Of a stretch of 56,049 bases of DNA, positions 16,275 through 26,302 are shown in pieces (the stretch's first letter is position 1; every line of letters begins with the position of its first letter). The notes below the pieces were generated by a model. It was not told the origin of the DNA, searched no databases, and worked only from the letters and a program-made list of their open reading frames with translations. The position numbers and the translations under genes were made by a program. Source of the stretch: a virus; IMG/VR virus record IMGVR_UViG_3300048121_000547, positions 1 through 56,049 of that record; one strand, 5' to 3'.

Positions 16275-17938
16275 TGGCCGCTGCGCAACAGTACGAAACA
16301 ATTACAATGCCGGATTCTGGTATTGGCAGTTTTATTGCATCAAACATGGACGAGTTTGATGACAACGTTTTGATGTTTGGTCGCGAGTCAGGCATTAACT
16401 CTATGAAGGCTGTTGCGGATCGGATGGCCGCTCAAGGTCGAAATGGCGACAACTATATAATTCACGCCTCTGAAAAGGAGGTTATGGTTCCTCGTGAGGT
16501 AGCAGAAAATAATCCCGAGCTTATGGAGCGGGTTAATCAAGCTATATCTGCCGAGGGGGCCGATCCGGCAGCATATGTTGTTGGTTCAGAATTAAACTCA
16601 ATTAACCCTTACACGGGTCAACGGGAGTTTTTCTTAAAGAAGCTTGTTAAAAAAGTTAAGAACGTACTGAAAAAAGCGGCAAAAGTTATTTTGCCTGTTG
16701 CGATAAACTATTTTCTACCGGGCATTGGCACGATTGCGTCTGCCGCTATTGGTGCAGGTATCGGGGGCCTTGTTCAAGGCGAGAATTTTGGGGATGCGTT
16801 AAAAAGTGCGGCTTTGGGCGGAATAACCGCGGGCGTTGCATCGGGTATTTCCAGTTATTCTAGCGGCGGCACGTTTATGGAGGGCGTAAAAGGCGGTCTT
16901 CCAGCAAATTATAGCGGCTCGGGCTTAAAGGGAGCTTTGCCTAGTGGAACTGACTTTGATTTTCGCGGAACCAAAGCTCCGGGGTTCTTTGAACCCATGA
17001 AAACAGGTTTTGCCGGAACCCAAAAATATGCTGACATGGTGAGAGACAGTGCCGCTGCCGCTGCCGCTGCATCCAGTTTTGATGAGGCGGCGCGTGTGGA
17101 ACAGCTTGTAAATAGTGGTCTAACTCCCTCCACCGCGGCTGAGATCGCCAAAAAAGAAGCTGTGGCGGGCATTACCGCGGCAGGAAAATCAAGCGCCCTC
17201 GGCACGGCCGTTAAGTACGGGCTTCCAACACTCCTCGCCGCTGGAGCGGGGGGAGCTTTTGATCCGATCCCTGCCGAAGAGATTGACTTGTCCGGTTATG
17301 GTATAGACGTAGCCGACACCTCTGAGACTCGACTTGCTGAGGACCCCGGAAAATATAGCACTGGAGTTCCAACTCGGAGTCCCGGTTACATATCACCGTC
17401 TAACGCAATTTACTCTGGTCAACCTTTGACCACGGCGGCGTATCTTCCAAACCAAGGCTCATATAATCCTATCGTTCCGTCTAACACCTACGCAGCCTTA
17501 ACCGATCAAAACGCGGGAACAATGGTTCCAAGTGGCGGTGGTTCTTCAACTTATGTCCCACCTTCCCCGGTTAACATTCCCGGATACGACCCAACAGTAA
17601 CGGGTATGCGTCCTGCTCCGTTGTACGGCGTAGATCAATTTGGCAACCCGGTATATTCGCCTTACGCTGATCCGATAATGCCTGCACAATATGCTTCTAC
17701 GGCCCCAATTACTCCCGTAAACGCTGCAAGAGGTGGCGCGATGGACTTTCCGCGGCGCACGGGCCAGATAGAAGGCCCCGGCACAGAGACTTCTGACGAC
17801 ATTCCCGCGATGCTTTCTGACGGGGAGTTTGTTATGACCGCGCAGGCCGTTAGAAATGCGGGTCAAGGCGACCGTCAAAAAGGTTTCAGGAAGATGTACG
17901 ATATAATGCGGGCATATGAAGGAGGGGCGGTAGCATAA
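16271..17938 (+). CDS. Internal virion / ejection protein candidate
   Basis: This 555-residue protein has a charged N-terminus, a basic amphipathic stretch near 125-140 (FFLKKLVKKVKNVLKKAAK), and a Gly/Ala-rich hydrophobic segment right after (VAINYFLPGIGTIASAAIGA, then GIGGLVQG) like a glycine zipper. The C-terminal third is Pro/Ser/Tyr-rich, ending with DDIPAMLSDGEFVMTAQAVR, a motif often found near the end of marine phage internal proteins. This fits a membrane-interacting ejection protein. Confidence 0.65.
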   Translation: MMAAAQQYETITMPDSGIGSFIASNMDEFDDNVLMFGRESGINSMKAVADRMAAQGRNGDNYIIHASEKEVMVPREVAENNPELMERVNQAISAEGADPAAYVVGSELNSINPYTGQREFFLKKLVKKVKNVLKKAAKVILPVAINYFLPGIGTIASAAIGAGIGGLVQGENFGDALKSAALGGITAGVASGISSYSSGGTFMEGVKGGLPANYSGSGLKGALPSGTDFDFRGTKAPGFFEPMKTGFAGTQKYADMVRDSAAAAAAASSFDEAARVEQLVNSGLTPSTAAEIAKKEAVAGITAAGKSSALGTAVKYGLPTLLAAGAGGAFDPIPAEEIDLSGYGIDVADTSETRLAEDPGKYSTGVPTRSPGYISPSNAIYSGQPLTTAAYLPNQGSYNPIVPSNTYAALTDQNAGTMVPSGGGSSTYVPPSPVNIPGYDPTVTGMRPAPLYGVDQFGNPVYSPYADPIMPAQYASTAPITPVNAARGGAMDFPRRTGQIEGPGTETSDDIPAMLSDGEFVMTAQAVRNAGQGDRQKGFRKMYDIMRAYEGGAVA

Positions 17939-19065
17939 TGGCTGAAGAAGTTGTCCAGATAAGCAGACAGGACCCTGCTATTGAAGCCTACCGTTTAGGG
18001 CTTTTAGGTGATGTTCAAACATACATCAAAGATCAGATTGCGGCAGGAATGCCCGCGGAAACAGCGTATCAGGTTGCGGGTTTAACCGCTCCGGAGACGG
18101 CGGCTATTCAAGCGGCGGGTTCGGGCATCGGTGCTTACCAGCCTTTTTTGCAAGCGGGTGAAGCCGCTATTCAGGGTGGTCAAAACATTCTGACGGGCTC
18201 TGCAATGCCTTCTTTGCAGCAAGCTGAAACAACTACAGGCGCTTCTCAAGACATTATCAACCAAGCGGCGCAACTTGCTGGTGCGCAACGGGCTGTTCCT
18301 TACACATATCAACAGGCGGCGGCACAGACCGCGGCAGGAATAGGCGGCTTTAATCCTTTTGAAGAGCAGGTTGTTCAAAGGTCTCTTGATGATGTTGCTC
18401 GTCAGGCGGGAATACAGCAACAAGGGATTCGGGCTCAAGCCGTTGGCTCTGGAGCTTTTGGCGGTTCGCGTCAAGCGGTTGCCGAGCAAGAACTTTTCCG
18501 CAACGCTTTAGATCAAATGGGTCGAACATCGGGTCAGTTGCGTCAAGCAGGCTTTGATGCTTCTATGGCGCGTCGTCTTCAAGAAGCTCAGTTATACGGA
18601 AACCTCGGGGTTCAGTACGGTCAGCTAGGTCAGCAAGACGTTTCACAACTTGGTGATTTAGCCAAGACGCAGATGCAGCTTGGTCAGGGCCTCGGATCGT
18701 TGTCCGCGCAATACGGTCAGTTTGGTTCGGCATTGGGTCAGCTGGGCGTTCAACAGGCAGGCATTGGCGAGATCGGCCAGAACATTCGTGGGTCTCAGAT
18801 TCAAAACGCTCTTACCGCGGGCGGACTACAGCGCGGCATCGATCAGTCGGCGCTTGACGCGACTCGCCTTACAAATGTTCAGGCACAACAGTATCCGTAT
18901 CAACAGTATGGCTTCTTGTCAGACATTTATGCGGGTATACCGACTTCACAATCTACAATTACAGCATCTTCTGCACCTCAAGTCTCGCCTTTCCAAACGG
19001 CTCTGGGCTTGGGTATCTCAGGACTTAGCGCCGCGGCGGGCGCATCAAAAGCGGGGTTATTCTAA
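17938..19065 (+). CDS. Internal virion protein, Gln/Ala/Gly-rich
   Basis: This 375-residue protein is mostly helical and Gln/Ala/Gly-rich (QLAGAQRAVPYTYQQAAAQT, YGQLGQQDVSQLGDLAKTQM). A central VGSGAFGGSRQAVAEQELFR segment recurs in many marine phage virion proteins of this kind. The C-terminus is a hydrophobic Gly/Ala stretch (LGLGISGLSAAAGASKAGLF). It is one of four consecutive large virion genes that probably form the DNA-ejection apparatus. Confidence 0.65.
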   Translation: MAEEVVQISRQDPAIEAYRLGLLGDVQTYIKDQIAAGMPAETAYQVAGLTAPETAAIQAAGSGIGAYQPFLQAGEAAIQGGQNILTGSAMPSLQQAETTTGASQDIINQAAQLAGAQRAVPYTYQQAAAQTAAGIGGFNPFEEQVVQRSLDDVARQAGIQQQGIRAQAVGSGAFGGSRQAVAEQELFRNALDQMGRTSGQLRQAGFDASMARRLQEAQLYGNLGVQYGQLGQQDVSQLGDLAKTQMQLGQGLGSLSAQYGQFGSALGQLGVQQAGIGEIGQNIRGSQIQNALTAGGLQRGIDQSALDATRLTNVQAQQYPYQQYGFLSDIYAGIPTSQSTITASSAPQVSPFQTALGLGISGLSAAAGASKAGLF

Positions 19066-22000
19066 TGAACAAAGGCTTCAAATCATTACCTGAAAACGTT
19101 CAGCGGAAGATCGACCCTGAAATGGCTAAAAAATATATGGGCGGTGGTGCCGTTATGGACCGACCTTTATTCCGTCAGGCAGGAGGGCCCGCGGCCCGCA
19201 GTCCTGAAGAGATGGCGGCTATGGGGCAGCAATACTTGATGCAGCCCCCAGCGGCTGCGCCACAAGGCGAAGCGGATGCTATGGCAATGCTTCAACAGGG
19301 CGAAGCGGCTGGAATGCAGCAAGGTCAGCAAATAGGTGAAATGTACGGCGAAGCCACTATGGCAAGCTTAGACGCCGCTGAGGACCCGAAAAGCTTGATT
19401 GACGCAATCCGGGGAAACGCCGCTCCCCTTGAAGCGCGGTACACGGAACTTGCGGGTTTAGTTGGGGAAGAAGACGCCCAGCAAACTCCTGAAAGTGTGC
19501 TAGCTTTGGTTCAACCCACCATAATGATGACCGAAGAGGGCGCTATAGACAGCGGTATCGGGGAGCTTATGCAGGGTCTGATGGGCGAAGCGGAAATGAC
19601 CGAAGGCAGCGGCATGGATCAAGGGGTTGGCGAACTCATGGCAATGGGGGCGGGCAACACACCACCCGCAAATTTTAATCAGGGTGGGCCCGTAGAGGTC
19701 CGTAAGTTTGCTCCCGGGGGCTCTGTAATATCTGAAGCTCAAAGGATGGCCCCTGATTTTCAGAAATACTTTGAAGGCGCGTTTGACCAACAAGCGCGGG
19801 CCGCGGCACTTCAAGAGCAGCGAGAGATGTCTCAAGCGCAGATGCTGTTTGACATTGCAGGCACCGCTTTGAATTTTGCGGGTAATACGCAGGGTCGATC
19901 TATTGCGGAACGCTTGGCTAATGCGTCGGCTCAAACACAATTGACGGACAAGATCGGAACGCGGGCCGCGGGCATGTTGAGTGCTAAACAAGCGCAGGCT
20001 GCGGAAGATCGTCAGATGCGGATGGCTGGCTTGCAAGCAAGCTTGGGTCAGGCTCAGACTAACAAAGCTGCGGCGGATGCTTTAGAGTTAGCGACAGCTA
20101 AAAAGGCCGCGGGTAAGGAAGCGACCGTTAACGGCGTTCCACTTTCAATTTACAACGAGTTACCTAAAAACGAACAACGCATTATATTAGGCGTTGAAGA
20201 TAAAGCGCCCGCAACCATTAAGGGTGTGCCTTTTGAATTCTTTAACAAAATGAGTGAAGCAGACCAATCAAGGCTTATATTGGGAGACCCACAGGGCGTT
20301 AACGGCGTTCCAAGGGATATTTTTGACAAACTTGGAGGAGCGGCCCAAAAAGCCATTCTTGGAACTACAGAAGGGGATGTTAAAGGCATTCCCGCAAAAG
20401 TGTTTGAAACCTTATCTGACGAGGATAAAAAACGCGTTCTTCTTGGAGACCCTCAAGGTGTTAACGGCATTCCGATGTCCATATATGAAGGCTTGACAAA
20501 CGAGGATAAAAAAGCGGTTCTTGGTGTTGCAAAGTCCGTAAAGGGCATCCCGATGTCTGTATTTGAAGGCTTGACAAACGAGGATAAACAACGCGTTCTT
20601 CTTGGAGACCCTCAAGGTGTTAACGGCGTTCCGAGAGACATTTTTGAGACGTTGTCACAAGTTGCAAAGAACAAAGTCTTAGGAACTGGTGACGATCCTA
20701 TTAAAGGTCTTCCAAGAGACATTTTTGACACATTAAGTAAAGACGATCAGAACCGCTTTATTTTAGGAGACCCTCAAGGGGTTAAAGGCATTCCGCGGGA
20801 TATTTTTGATAAATTACCAAAAGACGCTCAAGCTCTTATCGTTGATCCGGCGGCTCAATCGGCACTCGAAGTTCAGGTTCAGAAAGATAAAGAACAACGC
20901 GCTATTGAACAAGAGGCCATTATCTACGGTAGAAATCGCGCCGACGAATTGGCCGACATTGCGGCCGCAACGGAACGGGAAATTGAAGCGGAAGAACGTC
21001 GGCAAGGGCGCACGTTGAGTCAAGAAGAACGCGATCAAATTACTTGGCAAGCTAGGTTCGACATAACCAGCAAAAACGATCGTGATAGGTTAGTCTTTGC
21101 GCAAGGTCTTCAAGATGAAAGTCAGATTTCGGAAGAAGAACGCCGCGCGATTGCGGAACAAAACAGGTTTGATCGAGACCAAGCCGCACTCAAGGCGCAA
21201 GAATTACGCGCTGTTGCTAACCGAGACACCATTGAGTTGCGTGAAATAAACGGTGAGCTTGTTCGAGTTGACACGCTCACCGGAGAGACTGAAGTTATCT
21301 TCGGCGATCCGACTGTTCCAGACCCGTCTATGGCGCAGGTTACTCTTCCAAACGCCGACGGCGTCCCTGTAACGACCGTGATCGACATTACAAGCCCGCA
21401 GGGCAAGGCTTTGATAGAGCAAGTTAACACTGCAAATGCCGCGGCTCCCGGCTCTGCCTCGTATCAAAAAGTTCCAACAGCAAGCACCACGGTCCGCGGC
21501 TTTCTTGTTCCGGGTGAGGGCGTATTTACTTCTTACGACGGCAGAACATACGTTGATGAAGATGGTAACGCTAAACCGCTTCCGGGTGGTGCATTTGAAG
21601 TGTCCAGCACGATTGCTTACGAGGTTGCTAAAAACGAGAAGATGGCGGCGGGCGCACAAGCTCAATTGGACGCTTTGGACGCAGAGCTTCTTAAAGGTAT
21701 GACCAAAATAGATGGTTCGCCCCTTTCCAGAGCGGACATGGCCGAAGTTAAAGACGCATTTGCTGCGGCTCGTAAAGGTACAGGGTTCTGGTCAAAAGTA
21801 TATGCCGGAATTGATGCTGTTGCTGGGGGCTTGGCTCCGGAAGCCTTTGGCGAACTGTTTAAGGACACTACGGATGCTCGTCAGTTTGTCAAAATGATTC
21901 GCGTTATGGGTCGTTCTGCTCTTGCTTCCTCTCCGAGATTTGCGGTTGCAGACTTACAAACAACTGAGCAGTTGTTTCCAAATGAGCAAGCTTTGTTGGC

Positions 22001-22253
22001 GAGCCCTAAAACGGAAGCTCGGAAGCTTAACGACATTGTGGGCTATCTGGCAGAAGAAAAGACTCGGATTCTAGAAATGTTTGCAGGCGGGACGCCTATG
22101 GACAGAACGATGAAGTCTACTCTTAATCAGAAGTTGTTTGAAATTGATCGCCTTGAAAGTATTCTGGGTCCAATTACACTGCTTGGTGAGGCCAGTATAA
22201 ACCAAGAAGCGATTGACGCTGCGAAAGCTTCGATGCGTAAGAAAAAAGGGTAG
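19065..22253 (+). CDS. Large internal virion protein with nine-unit repeat
   Basis: This 1062-residue protein has an N-terminal Met/Gln/Gly/Ala-rich region, a helical region with FAGNTQGRSIAERLANASAQ (about 270), a block of nine repeats of 26-29 residues (about 355-595), a charged helical region (EEERRAIAEQNRFDRDQ), and a C-terminal helical domain ending SMRKKKG. The repeat has the core GVP.DIF..L....Q..ILGDPQG. Size and location suggest an ejection or internal core protein; no enzyme motif is seen. Confidence 0.7.
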   Translation: MNKGFKSLPENVQRKIDPEMAKKYMGGGAVMDRPLFRQAGGPAARSPEEMAAMGQQYLMQPPAAAPQGEADAMAMLQQGEAAGMQQGQQIGEMYGEATMASLDAAEDPKSLIDAIRGNAAPLEARYTELAGLVGEEDAQQTPESVLALVQPTIMMTEEGAIDSGIGELMQGLMGEAEMTEGSGMDQGVGELMAMGAGNTPPANFNQGGPVEVRKFAPGGSVISEAQRMAPDFQKYFEGAFDQQARAAALQEQREMSQAQMLFDIAGTALNFAGNTQGRSIAERLANASAQTQLTDKIGTRAAGMLSAKQAQAAEDRQMRMAGLQASLGQAQTNKAAADALELATAKKAAGKEATVNGVPLSIYNELPKNEQRIILGVEDKAPATIKGVPFEFFNKMSEADQSRLILGDPQGVNGVPRDIFDKLGGAAQKAILGTTEGDVKGIPAKVFETLSDEDKKRVLLGDPQGVNGIPMSIYEGLTNEDKKAVLGVAKSVKGIPMSVFEGLTNEDKQRVLLGDPQGVNGVPRDIFETLSQVAKNKVLGTGDDPIKGLPRDIFDTLSKDDQNRFILGDPQGVKGIPRDIFDKLPKDAQALIVDPAAQSALEVQVQKDKEQRAIEQEAIIYGRNRADELADIAAATEREIEAEERRQGRTLSQEERDQITWQARFDITSKNDRDRLVFAQGLQDESQISEEERRAIAEQNRFDRDQAALKAQELRAVANRDTIELREINGELVRVDTLTGETEVIFGDPTVPDPSMAQVTLPNADGVPVTTVIDITSPQGKALIEQVNTANAAAPGSASYQKVPTASTTVRGFLVPGEGVFTSYDGRTYVDEDGNAKPLPGGAFEVSSTIAYEVAKNEKMAAGAQAQLDALDAELLKGMTKIDGSPLSRADMAEVKDAFAAARKGTGFWSKVYAGIDAVAGGLAPEAFGELFKDTTDARQFVKMIRVMGRSALASSPRFAVADLQTTEQLFPNEQALLASPKTEARKLNDIVGYLAEEKTRILEMFAGGTPMDRTMKSTLNQKLFEIDRLESILGPITLLGEASINQEAIDAAKASMRKKKG
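20127..20848 (+). repeat. Nine tandem protein-coding repeats
   Basis: Nine consecutive units of about 26-29 codons share the core (V/I)(N/K)G(I/V)P..(I/V)(F/Y)..L......(V/I)LG. Every second unit ends GDPQG, giving an alternating A/B pattern. Two DNA stretches are nearly exact copies: around 20488-20513 and 20566-20590, and CTTCTTGGAGACCCTCAAGG at 20438 and 20597. Expansion by unequal recombination is likely. Confidence 0.85.
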
Positions 22254-22259
22254 ATTAAC

Positions 22260-25200
22260 ATGGCAGACACTTTCCCTGTTCCCGTTGTTGAACCAGCCGG
22301 TGAACCCGTTGCTCCGTCGCTTCCTTTTTTAACGTATGACAAAGATGAGTTTGAAACGGATGTAGGTCTTTTTGGCGGAAACACCTCCGCCTTTACTTCT
22401 AGCATGGTCGAGGTTTTAGCCGAGGATTTTCCAGAGCAGCCTGACTACATGACTTACAGTGGTTTAAGAGACGGGACTGCACCGATCTTAGACACCATTC
22501 CAGAGTTGGCGGGTTTATCTCCAGCCGAACGCAGGTTGTCGGACAACGATATTATTGAGTTCTTTGCAAGAGATTTAGAGGGTGAGCCCATTCAAGCGGG
22601 TACTTTTCTTGGCGGAGCAAAACGTGAGATTATTCCTGCGGCAGCGTCTGTTCCAACCTTTATGGGCGGTTTTGCTTTAGGACAAACTGCGGTTGCGGGT
22701 GTTCCTCCTGTCGGACCTGCCGCGGTCCTGAGATTTGGGCTTCCGTTTGTAACAGGAACGGTTGGCGCGGGGCTTGGCTACTTTGTCGGAGAGCAAGTAA
22801 ACGATGCGATCCAAGGTGAAGAATCTCCAATCCTGCCGGGAACGGCAGCGGCTTACGAGGCGGGAAAGACTGCGGCTGGAGCTTTTGCATGGCTTCCGAT
22901 GCCGTACATGGTTCCGAAACAAATCAACTTTGGTGTGGAGTTAGCGGAAAACCTTGTAAAAGAAGGTAAGAAAATACCTTTAAGCCTCAAAGTAGCTAGA
23001 GGGCTAGAAAACACCGTAGGCACTATGGGCGCTCAAGCTCAAGCTAACAAGCTAAGGTTTGCCGCCGCTGAAACGGTGGCCGCAGCCGGGTCAACGGGCG
23101 GCGCTTATGCTGTAGAAAGTTCAGATTTAGAGGGAAGCACCCCCGCTAGAATAACTGGAGAATTAGCTGGCGGTGTAAGCGCCCTACTTCTTGGAAACCT
23201 TATTGCTAAGAGACTTCCAACAACGTTCGGGGCTTTAAAGTCCGGGTATGGGGCCGTTAAAGAAGGTCGTGTTCAAGAAGGCGCATATAATCTCGCCGTT
23301 GCTTTTAAAGGCAAACGAGAAACACAAGTTACAAACTACATCTTAGACCTTTTAGAAGAAAGCGGCGAAGATACGGAGGCCGTGATTGCTGCACTAAGCT
23401 CTAAAGAGTTTGAATCTTTGTTGATGGACGAGTCCGGCAAGCCTATTGCGCTTACTGCGGCTCTTAAATCAGGCTCACCAACGCTTGCAGCTTTAGAAAA
23501 ATCTTTGGAGCAGATGGCTGTTGGTCTCTCCAAGGAGCGTAGCTCTGCCAATGTGCAGGCGGACCGCGCACTGCGGAACACGATTGTTGCGTTGTACGGA
23601 ACAGGGGACAAAACCGCAATTCAAGAAGGCGCACTTTTGGCTCAAGCGGTTTTCGACGCGGACTTAGAAAATAATCTTCTCGGCGCAATGAACGAGGTAT
23701 TAACCGCTTTTGATAAGGTTGCGGGCAAGCGAGGACCAGATTGGGCCGCGGAGAGACAGGCAACACTTGGTCAAAAGTTATATGCAGTTATTGATGAACG
23801 CTTTAAAGCAGGTCGCGCTCAAGAAAGAACGCTTTGGAGAAATACGGGACCAAACCTAACTCTCACTGAGTTTGTTGACGCGGATGGTAATGCCACGAAT
23901 GTCCCTAACTTCATGTCATACTGGCAAGATACATTACCGGAAACGGTTGAAGCTGCCGATGAGGTCAAAAAACCACTTAATGCAATAAACGCTTTTGTTA
24001 CTCGAAAAAGAAACGAGTTGTTTCCAGAAGAAGGCGTGGCTGCGGAGGTTGCAGCTAGTCCAAGGTTAACGCAAGCACGAGAGCGGCTTGAGGATTCCTT
24101 AGACGCCATTAGTGGAGTGACGTACAACGTTGACCGTTTTAATTCAATAAGAGACCAAGCTAGTCAGATCGCAGACATAGACGAGCGCGTTACCTTTCTA
24201 CGTCAAAGGGCTAGTATAGTTCGCAGAGAAGCGGCTGACGCAGAAGATAAGCTTATAGAAAGACGCACGGCTAAAGCAATTGATGAGCTCGCCGATGTTG
24301 AGCGTTTGACGGCACGAGATACGGCCCGAGAGGGTGCGTTGGCGGCTACTGACGAGGCTACTGACGGCGCTGTTTCTATTCGAGAGCTTACAGAGATGAG
24401 AACTACTGCTTTGAGCAAAGCTCGTATGCTTGCCGCAGCGGGAGATAGTTCGGGTGCGCGAATTGCTTACGGCTTTGCTGAAGCTTTGATGCGCGATTTA
24501 GAAAGCTTCCCACAGGGTGTTGATCCCGCCTATGATACGGCCCGAGCCTATTCTCGCGCGTTTAACGACGCATACACTCGCACATTTGCCGGAGACATTC
24601 TTGGAGTGAGCAAAACGGGCGCGCCGAAAGTTGCCCCAGAGCAAATTGCAAACGACATCTTTAATGCTGACGCAGGGTACTTGCGGTCTTTACAGTTAGA
24701 TGGAATTGGCAAGTTTGAACTTACGCAAAGCTTGACAAACCTTGCCGGAAACGCACAGGGCGAGCTAAAGCCGCTTCTTGATGATATGATGTCTACAGTC
24801 ATTAACAAAGATAATGACATGATAGATACTCAGAAACTAACTAACTGGGTTTCGGAAAATGCGGATGCTTTGGCTCAGTTTCCACAGGCCCGAGATAACG
24901 TTCTACAAGCTGTTAACACAACGACCACGGTCCGCGGGACTACGGAAGCTATTCTTAGAAACATCAGAGCGTCGGACAGGATGTTTGATGCTGAAACAGG
25001 CGTTCTTAACGTCAATTCTCTAAAAGCTTGGATGGCGAAGCCGGAAAACGTCGATGTCTTAAACGCTATGCCTGCTCTAAAAGCGGACTTAGAGAACAGC
25101 ATTACAGCAAACCTTCTTTTGAAAGAAGGAACCGCGGCAAACAAAGAAGCTCAGAAAGAGCTTAACGGTCAAATCTCGTTTATGGATTTACTTCCAAATA

Positions 25201-26291
25201 CGACAGAAAACCCTGCCACCGCCTTTGCTCGCGCGTTTAACAAAAACAACAAAAGCCCGATTAAAAGCTTAAACAATCTCTGGGAGGTTGTTCAGAAAGC
25301 TCCAGAATCTTGGACGGACGCCACAGGCGTGACCCGCACAAAAGAAGAGGCTTTGGAAGGCTTCAGAAGCTCTTTGATAGAATCCCTGTACACAAGAAAC
25401 GGTCAGACCAGTAATTCGTTTAGCCCAAAAGGGTTGTACGAGGCTATCTTTCTTCCGCACCCCAACTCTCCGAGTAAAATAACTTTGGCAGAATGGCTTG
25501 TTGAAAAAGAAGTTATGCCAAAAGTAGAAGTTGATCGGCTCAAAAAGATCACCAGTGAAATGGTTAAAATGGAATCGTTCACCATGAAAGATGGTGTCGA
25601 TCTTGGGGATTTAGCCGAAACCGTAGGTCCTATGATGGACTTTTATTTGCGCATTGTCGGTTCATCGATTGGTACTAGAGCGCAAAGCCTTATACCCGGG
25701 GATTCCGCAGGCGGCTCCCTTGTCGCGGCCAGCGCAGGTTCAAAAGCCTTTCGGACAGCATACTCAAAAGTCTTTTCAAACATACCAGAGTCCATGAAAA
25801 TGGATGTTATGACTCAAATGATGCGAGACCCGGATTTATTGTCTGTGATGCTTAAAAAGGGTCGCACAGAAAGAGAGAAAAGTGCCATTGGTGGCAGACT
25901 GACCGAACTTCTGATAGAGAAGGGCCTTATTCCCGCAGGCCAAGGCGCGGCAAACGTTGGTCGTCGCGCTGTTCCATCGGTTACGCGAGAAGGTGTATTT
26001 GAAGATACTGAAGGTCAAACACCGCCTCAGTCTACACCTTTCTTTATTCAAAATGTTTTACCCTCTAACGACCAACAAGGCGCGGTAGCTCCCGCTCCGC
26101 GGCCCCCGGTCCAGAGACCTTCGCCTGTAGGACCTCCCACCACTCAGGCGTCGGCCGTACCTAGTCCTGCTCCAGACCCCGTGCCTGTTAATACGGGCCC
26201 GGTTGATAGGACTAGGTACGCTGCCCTGTTCCCTAACGACATGGCTTCTGGTATGATTAGACAATCTCAAGGAATAGGAAGTTTGATATGA
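22260..26291 (+). CDS. Largest internal virion / ejection protein
   Basis: This 1343-residue protein is the longest in the genome. After an acidic N-terminus it has a Gly/Ala-rich hydrophobic region near 120-180 (AASVPTFMGGFALGQTAVAG, LPFVTGTVGAGLGYFVGEQV) that could insert in membranes, then a long helical, charged middle (about 350-1150) and a Pro-rich tail (PAPRPPVQRPSPVGPPTTQA). Such architecture fits an internal core protein ejected with DNA. No peptidase or glycosidase motif is seen in it. Confidence 0.7.
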   Translation: MADTFPVPVVEPAGEPVAPSLPFLTYDKDEFETDVGLFGGNTSAFTSSMVEVLAEDFPEQPDYMTYSGLRDGTAPILDTIPELAGLSPAERRLSDNDIIEFFARDLEGEPIQAGTFLGGAKREIIPAAASVPTFMGGFALGQTAVAGVPPVGPAAVLRFGLPFVTGTVGAGLGYFVGEQVNDAIQGEESPILPGTAAAYEAGKTAAGAFAWLPMPYMVPKQINFGVELAENLVKEGKKIPLSLKVARGLENTVGTMGAQAQANKLRFAAAETVAAAGSTGGAYAVESSDLEGSTPARITGELAGGVSALLLGNLIAKRLPTTFGALKSGYGAVKEGRVQEGAYNLAVAFKGKRETQVTNYILDLLEESGEDTEAVIAALSSKEFESLLMDESGKPIALTAALKSGSPTLAALEKSLEQMAVGLSKERSSANVQADRALRNTIVALYGTGDKTAIQEGALLAQAVFDADLENNLLGAMNEVLTAFDKVAGKRGPDWAAERQATLGQKLYAVIDERFKAGRAQERTLWRNTGPNLTLTEFVDADGNATNVPNFMSYWQDTLPETVEAADEVKKPLNAINAFVTRKRNELFPEEGVAAEVAASPRLTQARERLEDSLDAISGVTYNVDRFNSIRDQASQIADIDERVTFLRQRASIVRREAADAEDKLIERRTAKAIDELADVERLTARDTAREGALAATDEATDGAVSIRELTEMRTTALSKARMLAAAGDSSGARIAYGFAEALMRDLESFPQGVDPAYDTARAYSRAFNDAYTRTFAGDILGVSKTGAPKVAPEQIANDIFNADAGYLRSLQLDGIGKFELTQSLTNLAGNAQGELKPLLDDMMSTVINKDNDMIDTQKLTNWVSENADALAQFPQARDNVLQAVNTTTTVRGTTEAILRNIRASDRMFDAETGVLNVNSLKAWMAKPENVDVLNAMPALKADLENSITANLLLKEGTAANKEAQKELNGQISFMDLLPNTTENPATAFARAFNKNNKSPIKSLNNLWEVVQKAPESWTDATGVTRTKEEALEGFRSSLIESLYTRNGQTSNSFSPKGLYEAIFLPHPNSPSKITLAEWLVEKEVMPKVEVDRLKKITSEMVKMESFTMKDGVDLGDLAETVGPMMDFYLRIVGSSIGTRAQSLIPGDSAGGSLVAASAGSKAFRTAYSKVFSNIPESMKMDVMTQMMRDPDLLSVMLKKGRTEREKSAIGGRLTELLIEKGLIPAGQGAANVGRRAVPSVTREGVFEDTEGQTPPQSTPFFIQNVLPSNDQQGAVAPAPRPPVQRPSPVGPPTTQASAVPSPAPDPVPVNTGPVDRTRYAALFPNDMASGMIRQSQGIGSLI

Positions 26292-26302
26292 GGAGAGATA
26301 AC

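Noticed and set aside
20127-20848. CRISPR-like array
   Set aside because: The repeats are in frame, vary in sequence and have no unique spacers; they encode protein repeats.
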